The translations under genes were made by a program, and so were the position numbers. DNA of 64,000 nt from Lachnospiraceae bacterium UBA7026 (lineage in GTDB: Bacteria; Bacillota; Clostridia; Lachnospirales; Lachnospiraceae), in assembly GCA_002494165.1 (NCBI GenBank), contig DLBH01000039.1, positions 1 through 64,000 of the forward strand, in the 5' to 3' direction. Shown one piece after another: positions 58,367 through 64,000 of this stretch (position 1 is the stretch's first letter; every line of letters starts with the position of its first letter). A model generated the notes under the pieces. The model was not told the origin of the DNA. It made no database searches and was given only the letters and a program-made list of their open reading frames with translations.

Positions 58367-60862
58367 TCAGTCTTTTGCCCCGCTTTCCCTTAGCCTGTCC
58401 TGGCGGGTAAGCCATTCCAGGCCAAAAGCCGCCTGACCCAGACCAATGCCTCCATCATTGGGGGGAATCATCCGGTGGCGGAGCACCTGCAGGCCCTGGT
58501 CTTCGAGTCCCCTGATACAAAGATCCAGAAGCAGGGTGTTCTGGTAGACACCCCCGCTTAAGGCTACGGTCCTGGTCCCGGTCTCCCGGCTGGCCTTAAC
58601 ACAGGCCTCCACAACCATGTCAGCCAGGGACCGGTGGAAAGTAAAGGCAAGACTTTCCGTACTGGTGCCCGCCAGCCTCTCCCGGACAAGCTGTTCAAAT
58701 AGCTGTCCCGAAGGCAGCAGCCACCGGCCCTTGTCTTCATCATAGGCACAGCCGGCCGGCTCTTCCCCGAGGAGAAACTCTGACCCTGCCATATCCTTAT
58801 CAGGACCATTGGATCCTGTTATGTCCTTACCGGGTAATTCTGACCCGTCCATATACTTACTGGAAACCTGACGCCCAGTCCTCTTCTCCCAGTCCTGCCA
58901 GCGCTGGGCGGCAAACTGCAGCTGGATGGACGCCTCTCCCTCGTAGGTGGAGACCCTCCTGACACCCAGAACCGCACTGACGGCATCAAAAAGGCGGCCG
59001 GCGCTGGTACTCATTACAGAATTAATGCCCCTTTGCGCCATGACTGCGATCATCCTGGCTTCCTTTTCCCCACAAAGGTCCAGCTGACAGGCCAGCCTGA
59101 TCCCTTCCTCCTTGCCAAACCGGTCAAGAAGCAGGGAGACGGCCACCCTCCAGCCTTCCCTGGCAGAGGCGTCACCGCCAGGCTGGATAAAGGGTTCCAG
59201 ACTGGCCCAGCGGGAAAAGGTCCCATAGTCACAAAGAAGGATTTCCCCTCCCCAGATGCTGGCGTCACTTCCATAGCCGGTCCCGTCGAAGGCCACACCG
59301 ATCACCCGGCCTTCCTTCCAGTCATTTTCTGCCATACAGGACAGGATATGAGCGTAGTGGTGCTGGACCTCCAGGACCGGCAGTCCTCTTTTTTCTCCCA
59401 GGTCTTTGGCAAAATAGGTGGTATTGTAGCCGGGATGACTGTCGCAGACGATCAGGGACGGATCTGCTTCCAGCAGGTCTTCCATCCTGGCCGAGGATTC
59501 CTGCAGGGCTCTGACCGTCCTCACATCCCCCATGTCTCCCACATAGGGAGAGGGATAGAGGAGCTGCTTTTTGCCGACACAGAAGCTGTTTTTCAGCTCA
59601 GCGCCCACAGCAAACACCTGACCCTGCCAGGGCCTGTCCACCATGACAGGCAAAGGTGCATAGCCCCTGGACCTTCTGATCATATAAGGCCCTCCCCGGA
59701 AGTCATCCATGACCGTGTCATCTGCCCGTATCCGGATGAGCCGGTTGTGGGAGAGGACCAGATCGCAGAAACCTCCAATCTCCTCAGCCACATCCTGGTC
59801 ATCCCTGCAGAGGGGGGCTCCCCGGGCATTGGCGCTGGTCATCACCAGACAGTCAGGCATCCTGATCTCGTCCTTACTGTCAAAAAGCAGCAGTTGGACC
59901 GGAGCGTAAGGCAGCATGACACCCAGCTTGGGATTGTCGGGGGCCACCAGGTCCCTGACCCTGCTGTCCTTTCGTTTTTGCAATAGTAAAATGGGCTTCT
60001 GGTGGCCGGTCAGGATCTCCTCCTGCCAGGGACTGACCAGACATTCTCTTTTTACAATATCTATATTTCTCATCATCACCGCAAAGGGCTTCTGGGGACG
60101 GCATTTCCTCTGACGAAGCCGGCGGACGGCCTCCTCATTTCCCGCGTCACAGCAGAGGTGGAAGCCCCCGATACCCTTGATGGCCGCAATACCCCCATCC
60201 CGGATCAGCTGGCGGACAGCCCGGATGGCCTGACTTCCTTTCTCTAAGGCCTGGCCGCTGGCCGGATCAAGGATATAAACCTCCGGCCCGCATTCATTAC
60301 AGCAGACCGGCTGGGCGTCGTAACGCCTGGTCTCCGGATGGCTGTACTCATAAGCACATTCCGGGCACATGGGAAAGTCCGCCATACTGGTCCGCACCCG
60401 GTCATAAGGCATAGAGTCTAAGATCGTCAGTCTGGGCCCGCAGCAGGTACAATTGATGAAGGGATGCAGGTATCTCCGGTCCCTGGGATCGTACATTTCC
60501 CGGCTACACTGGTCGCAGACCGCTATGTCAGGGGATACGAAAATGTCTCCCTCAATCTTTCCTGACTCAATAATCTCAAAGTCCTCTGTCAGGTCCGGAC
60601 CTTCTAAAGGCTCCAGGTCCTCCACATCCATCCTAAGGATAACCGCCCTCTGGGGAGGCTCCTCCTCAATGGCTTTAATAAAGCCGTTCAGGGCTTCCTG
60701 GCCGGCCCGGGCATAGATCTCCACATAGGGGCCCATATTACAGACAGACCCTTTTATGCCAAATCTCATGGCATGGCGGCTGACCGTGGGACGGAAACCG
60801 ACACCCTGGACGATGCCAAAGACATGTATTCTTTTTATCTTGTCTGCTTGTTTATGCTCCAT
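58367..60862 (-). CDS. hypF: Carbamoyltransferase HypF
   Basis: An 831-residue enzyme that turns carbamoyl phosphate into the carbamoyl group handed to HypE. Domains in order are acylphosphatase (FGIVQGVGFRP, near residue 13), two zinc fingers (CDQCSREMYDPRDRRYLHPF, CTCCG, CPECAYEY, CCNECG), YrdC-like (about residues 210-400) and Kae1-like (VQHHYAHILS, VALSGGVYQN). All are intact. It exceeds the usual roughly 750-770 residues through an insertion with 10-residue repeats (near GSELPGKDI, residues 665-700). Confidence 0.96.
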   Translation of the reverse strand: MEHKQADKIKRIHVFGIVQGVGFRPTVSRHAMRFGIKGSVCNMGPYVEIYARAGQEALNGFIKAIEEEPPQRAVILRMDVEDLEPLEGPDLTEDFEIIESGKIEGDIFVSPDIAVCDQCSREMYDPRDRRYLHPFINCTCCGPRLTILDSMPYDRVRTSMADFPMCPECAYEYSHPETRRYDAQPVCCNECGPEVYILDPASGQALEKGSQAIRAVRQLIRDGGIAAIKGIGGFHLCCDAGNEEAVRRLRQRKCRPQKPFAVMMRNIDIVKRECLVSPWQEEILTGHQKPILLLQKRKDSRVRDLVAPDNPKLGVMLPYAPVQLLLFDSKDEIRMPDCLVMTSANARGAPLCRDDQDVAEEIGGFCDLVLSHNRLIRIRADDTVMDDFRGGPYMIRRSRGYAPLPVMVDRPWQGQVFAVGAELKNSFCVGKKQLLYPSPYVGDMGDVRTVRALQESSARMEDLLEADPSLIVCDSHPGYNTTYFAKDLGEKRGLPVLEVQHHYAHILSCMAENDWKEGRVIGVAFDGTGYGSDASIWGGEILLCDYGTFSRWASLEPFIQPGGDASAREGWRVAVSLLLDRFGKEEGIRLACQLDLCGEKEARMIAVMAQRGINSVMSTSAGRLFDAVSAVLGVRRVSTYEGEASIQLQFAAQRWQDWEKRTGRQVSSKYMDGSELPGKDITGSNGPDKDMAGSEFLLGEEPAGCAYDEDKGRWLLPSGQLFEQLVRERLAGTSTESLAFTFHRSLADMVVEACVKASRETGTRTVALSGGVYQNTLLLDLCIRGLEDQGLQVLRHRMIPPNDGGIGLGQAAFGLEWLTRQDRLRESGAKD
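58765..58860 (-). repeat. 30-nt in-frame tandem repeat in hypF
   Basis: About three degenerate copies encode repeats like GSELPGKDIT, GSNGPDKDMA and GSEFLLGEE, inserted in the Kae1-like half of HypF. Confidence 0.7.
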
Positions 60863-60963
60863 AGGTCTCCCATCTCATCAACATGAAAATCTGTCTTAGT
60901 CATACTCACTTAATCTTAATACTCATCTGTAAATTATATTCCTGATATCTATGCTGACTCAGG

Positions 60964-63756
60964 TCAGGACCGGTCAGGTCTGGCCTTGCCTGACACGGCA
61001 AAATGGGGCAGGTCGATCCACTGGCCTCCAAAGTCAGGGACCGCCCTCTTAAAAAGAGGATCTGCAAAGATAACATCATATCCGCCCTTGCGGATCTGGT
61101 CCATCCATGCTCCCTCTTCTTTAAAACTGAGATCTCCATCCGCCGTCTCCTTTTGGTCCATCATGAACCAGGAGGCCACGGTGACAGAGGCAACCTGGCG
61201 GCCCAGAATTCCCAGGATCTCCTGACGGGCCCGGTTGGCCAGGGCCTGCTGGTGGACAATCAGGATCTTCTTACCCTTCAGGCTGGCAAAGGCTTCCTCC
61301 CTGCCGGCCCACTGGGTCCATTCCGCCAGCAGGTCCGGCGGACAGGCCATGAACCAGGGGGTCCCAAAGTTCTTCTCCAGATACCTGGCCGCTGCCAGGC
61401 CTGCCGGCGCAAGAACAATATTCAGGCTGTTGCCTCCGGCTTCCCTGATCTGGTCCAGACCATCTCCCATGCCATATAAGACCAACCGGTCTACGACTGT
61501 GGCCGGCTTCTGGCCCGGTCCGGCTTCTGCTTCCGGCGCTGTCCCGTCTCCACCTGCCAGGCCCAGTTCAGAAAGAATTGGGACCATGGCAGCCTTTATG
61601 GCCCTGCTGTCCGGACTGTCCCCGCCAAATTCCAGAGGAGAAGCTCCCAGAAGACCAATCCTGCCTGTACTGCCAGGCTGGCAGTTCTTATCCACAAAGG
61701 TTTCAAAAAGTTCTTTCCAGGCCAGGGATGCTCCCCAGTCGTAGAGCCTGGTCCCGTTCGTTTCCAGGGTTATGACCGGAAGACCGGTCTCTTTCTTTAT
61801 CATTCTGCCAACGGCCCGGTAGTCGGTGGCAATCACGGCCGGCACCGGAGTTCCGATGATGGCCACATGGCTGCCGTCAATCTTCCTGGCCGCTGCCACA
61901 GTCTTTTCCACTAACCGGTCATCCCTGCCCAAAATGGCATCCATATCTCTGAGTCCCGCTGAGAAAATAGCACTGCGGCTGTCAAACCAGCGGGGCTCGT
62001 CAAAGCCGCAGATGTTGCCGGCACAGCCGCCGGCGTCCAGGATCACCGTAAGACCTCCCAGCTCGCAAAAGACTGCGGCGGCACCGGACTGATCCGGGGC
62101 AAAGGGAGGAATCTTAATTCGAAGTCCCTTCATGGGAACAATCGGGGTCTGGGCAGGACTGTCTGCCCGTTCCGGTCTTTCTGCCTGGCTCCGGATTCCT
62201 GCCTGACTCCGGATTCCTTCCTGACTCTGTATTCCTGCCTGGCTCCGGATTCCTGCCTGGCTCCGGATTCCTGCCTGGCTCCGGATTCCTGCCTGACTCT
62301 GGATTCCTGCCTGGCTCTGGATTCCTGCCTGACTCTGGATTTCTGCCTGGTCAGAACCTGCTTCCTTACTCCGGCCGGAGACATCTTCCGTCCCAGACTC
62401 CTTTCCAGAATACTCTTTGCTTCCACTCTCCTGAGTGACTGCCGGCCGCCCACTTACAGCTTTCTTCTCCAGGGCTTCCCGGCATGCTTCGAAGAAATGG
62501 CGGATACCGGCATAGCCAAAGGGGGCGATATCATCACTCCACTCGATACCGGCCGCCTCCGGATGGTAGTAAACCGCATCCTTTCCCACGGCAAGGTCTG
62601 CCATGGAATCCTTCAGGTCGTAGTAAATCATACTGGGTTCCAGATTGGAATAGAACCTGGTCCCGGGGCTTAGTTCCGCAATCTTATGAATATATATATA
62701 GTCTTCCTTAGAGGGGCTGGCAAAAATCTCTGCCAGACCAAAGCCATAGCGGAGCAGGGCCAGACCCAGCTCAAAGGCATTGGCATTACAGCCCTCTCCC
62801 ACGGAAAATGTCAGGTCCGGGTAGCTTTCCCGGAAGTCTTCTATCGTTTTGAGAGTCCTGTCATAGTACTCCTGGTCCTGAATCTTTGTTCTCAGGGCAG
62901 CCGCGAACAGCTGGTACTGGCGGCGGACCCGGTCGATCTGGTAAAGCCTGCTCAACTCTATATAGGGCAGGTCCAGTCTCTTTCTCAGATCCTCTGCAGC
63001 ATAACGGGCCTCAGGATGAAGGACCAGGTTAAAGTTGGCCTCGGCCATATCCTTGTATTCCTGGTAATCCCGGCAGCGGCTGATCTCCCGGATCTGCCGG
63101 ATACCCATCTGTCTGAGAAGGTCATAGATCTCGCAATCCTCTGTCAGGGGGGCAAAATAACCCAGGAGATTGACCGCCCTGCTGTTTTTCTTCCTTTTTT
63201 CCAAAAGGGAATAGAGGGACTGTCTGACATGGACCATGGGAGGCTTTCTTCCCTCCCTGGTAAGGGCATACATATAGCAGGGCAGGACCGGCAGGCCGAC
63301 CCTCTCCGATGCCTTTTTACACATTCTTTCCATATCGGTCCCCAGAAGGGCATCCACGCAGGTGATACAAATCATGACCACTGAGGGTTTTGTCTCCAGG
63401 CTCTGGCAAAGCTGGTCCACCGCCTTGGGAATCTTCTTCAGATGCCTGCCGGTAACAATATCTGTCTCATCCATGAGCAGATAAAAAAACTTTTCACTGT
63501 AGCCACCCAGCTCACTCAGGATGGTGGTGTTCCTCCCACAGCAGCCCGGGGCTGCCAGGAGCATGACCGAACCTGGTATGGCCAGACCGGCCCTCTTCAC
63601 GCCAAAGCCCTGGGCTCCGGGGGAATTGAAGGCCAGTGTGGCCGGGGAGGAGTAGATCAGGTGACGGTTAGAGACCAGCTCCTCAGGAATCTGGTCCGGT
63701 CCCAGTTCAGAAAGCCGGCTGGCTTCTATATAATAAGCGGTCTTCATCTTATCCAT
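60964..63756 (-). CDS. Fused nitrogenase component 1-like protein, D-type plus K-type halves
   Basis: A 930-residue protein. Residues 1 to about 440 match the D-like protein, with GCCGRNT (C72, C73) and ITCVDALLGTD (C133) as cluster cysteines. Residues about 545-930 match the K-like protein, with VFCELGG, DAGGCAGNICGFDEPRW and the Cys-free GTPVPAVIATD. A linker of 18-nt repeats (SQAGIQ/R units) joins them. The gene follows nifH-like 2 by two bases, so reductase and fused reductase core are co-translated. Such a D-K fusion is rare in the superfamily. The substrate is not known. Confidence 0.88.
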   Translation of the reverse strand: MDKMKTAYYIEASRLSELGPDQIPEELVSNRHLIYSSPATLAFNSPGAQGFGVKRAGLAIPGSVMLLAAPGCCGRNTTILSELGGYSEKFFYLLMDETDIVTGRHLKKIPKAVDQLCQSLETKPSVVMICITCVDALLGTDMERMCKKASERVGLPVLPCYMYALTREGRKPPMVHVRQSLYSLLEKRKKNSRAVNLLGYFAPLTEDCEIYDLLRQMGIRQIREISRCRDYQEYKDMAEANFNLVLHPEARYAAEDLRKRLDLPYIELSRLYQIDRVRRQYQLFAAALRTKIQDQEYYDRTLKTIEDFRESYPDLTFSVGEGCNANAFELGLALLRYGFGLAEIFASPSKEDYIYIHKIAELSPGTRFYSNLEPSMIYYDLKDSMADLAVGKDAVYYHPEAAGIEWSDDIAPFGYAGIRHFFEACREALEKKAVSGRPAVTQESGSKEYSGKESGTEDVSGRSKEAGSDQAEIQSQAGIQSQAGIQSQAGIRSQAGIRSQAGIRSQAGIQSQEGIRSQAGIRSQAERPERADSPAQTPIVPMKGLRIKIPPFAPDQSGAAAVFCELGGLTVILDAGGCAGNICGFDEPRWFDSRSAIFSAGLRDMDAILGRDDRLVEKTVAAARKIDGSHVAIIGTPVPAVIATDYRAVGRMIKKETGLPVITLETNGTRLYDWGASLAWKELFETFVDKNCQPGSTGRIGLLGASPLEFGGDSPDSRAIKAAMVPILSELGLAGGDGTAPEAEAGPGQKPATVVDRLVLYGMGDGLDQIREAGGNSLNIVLAPAGLAAARYLEKNFGTPWFMACPPDLLAEWTQWAGREEAFASLKGKKILIVHQQALANRARQEILGILGRQVASVTVASWFMMDQKETADGDLSFKEEGAWMDQIRKGGYDVIFADPLFKRAVPDFGGQWIDLPHFAVSGKARPDRS
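62181..62350 (-). repeat. 18-nt in-frame tandem repeat in the fused nitrogenase-like gene
   Basis: About nine copies of a unit like CTGCCTGGCTCCGGATTC encode the hexapeptide SQAGIR/SQAGIQ. The repeat is the flexible linker between the D-like and K-like halves. Confidence 0.93.
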
Positions 63757-63758
63757 AT

Positions 63759-64000
63759 TTATTCCTCATCTGTATTATTTTCGTCAAGCTTCAGCAGGTC
63801 AAGGGCCAGGGTCCGGAAGGCGGCGCTCACTTCCGAATCCGGCTCCCCCTCAATCACTGTCATGCCCCGGTCCTCACATGAGGTAATCTCATGACTTCTC
63901 GGAATCTCTCCCACGATGGGCAGACCGGATTCCCTGGAAAAGGCTTCCACCCTTTCCCTCTCCTGGTCCACGTTCCTGTGGTTCAGGACGATCCCATAAA
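63759..64000 (-). CDS. NifH-like protein (2), C-terminal part only; 5' part outside the window
   Basis: The last 80 or so codons of a NifH-family protein. Visible are YGIVLNHRNVDQERE, equal to the SRNVDREDE region of NifH, then VGEIPRSHEITSCEDRGMTVIEGEPDSE, matching the IHFVPR and MTVIEYDP region. The P-loop and cluster cysteines would lie beyond the edge. It directly precedes the fused DK gene (2-nt gap), so it is its likely reductase. It forms the second NifH of this cluster. Confidence 0.85.
   Translation of the reverse strand, partial: YGIVLNHRNVDQERERVEAFSRESGLPIVGEIPRSHEITSCEDRGMTVIEGEPDSEVSAAFRTLALDLLKLDENNTDEE

Noticed and set aside
59033-59986. A 317-codon plus-strand open frame inside hypF
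   Set aside because: It lies wholly opposite intact HypF domains with no start signal or recognisable domain.
62181-62350. CRISPR array in the fused nitrogenase-like gene
   Set aside because: The 18-nt units abut directly without unique spacers and are translated in frame; no cas gene is present.
51653-64000. A true nitrogen-fixing nif cluster
   Set aside because: No nifB, nifE or nifN is present, a P-cluster cysteine is missing in K-like proteins, and no FeMo-cofactor ligand pair is recognisable. Only the superfamily assignment is safe.

Overview
The window looks like chromosome from a low-to-middle G+C Clostridia, most likely Lachnospiraceae. The signs are AGGAGG-type ribosome binding sites, frequent TTG and GTG starts, a meso-diaminopimelate type MurE, a PASTA kinase/PP2C pair, RemA, a RelQ-type alarmone synthetase, a DUF5721-like protein, and clostridial gene order in the division and rpoZ-priA-prkC clusters. 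Nearly everything is on the minus strand. Only ychF and the DUF5721-like gene are on the plus strand. I found no tRNA, rRNA, CRISPR array, insertion sequence or phage gene.

Layout by position. 1-1.3 kb: start of a spermidine/putrescine ABC ATPase (potA, cut by the window edge) behind its XRE-cupin regulator. 1.5-2.3 kb: a short CinA. 2.4-12.4 kb: a reduced division and cell wall (dcw) cluster, read as mraZ-rsmH-ftsL-PBP-mraY-murD-ftsW-divIB-ftsZ, with MraZ-type 10-bp direct repeats at its promoter. 12.4-15.2 kb: a TagGH-like polysaccharide exporter and lgt. 15.4 kb: ychF on the plus strand. 16.6-31.6 kb: a long housekeeping run read as yicC-remA-gmk-rpoZ-murE-priA-def-fmt-rsmB-rlmN-prpC-prkC-rsgA-thiN. 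31.7-40.2 kb: recU, RNA modification enzymes, a YgiQ-type radical SAM protein, an alarmone synthetase and rnhA. 40.3-48.7 kb: an M18 peptidase, the DUF5721-like gene, an S41 protease, a CdaR-type regulator, an LCP-like protein and an aminopeptidase P. 48.8-51.6 kb: a P1B-type ATPase with a DUF6110-like partner, separated by a 19-bp tandem repeat array.

51.6-64 kb is the most unusual part. It is a minus-strand cluster read as nifH-like(2, cut by the window edge) - fused nitrogenase-like DK protein - hypF - hypC - hypD - hypE - TM1266-like regulator - nifH-like(1) - nitrogenase D-like - nitrogenase K-like. Two paralogous nitrogenase-like two-component systems, one fused and one split, therefore surround the HypCDEF pathway that makes the Fe(CN)2CO unit of [NiFe] hydrogenases. 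No hydrogenase subunit, no HypA or HypB, and no nifB/E/N gene is in the window. My inference is an undescribed nitrogenase-like reductase or metallocofactor system that uses HypCDEF chemistry. Its substrate cannot be read from sequence.

A second theme is in-frame minisatellite expansion. Repeats of 18, 30, 36-37 or 45 nt occur in or beside fmt, ygiQ, the RsmF-like gene, hypF, the K-like gene and the fused DK gene. Many sigma-A promoters and terminators can be read directly and are listed.
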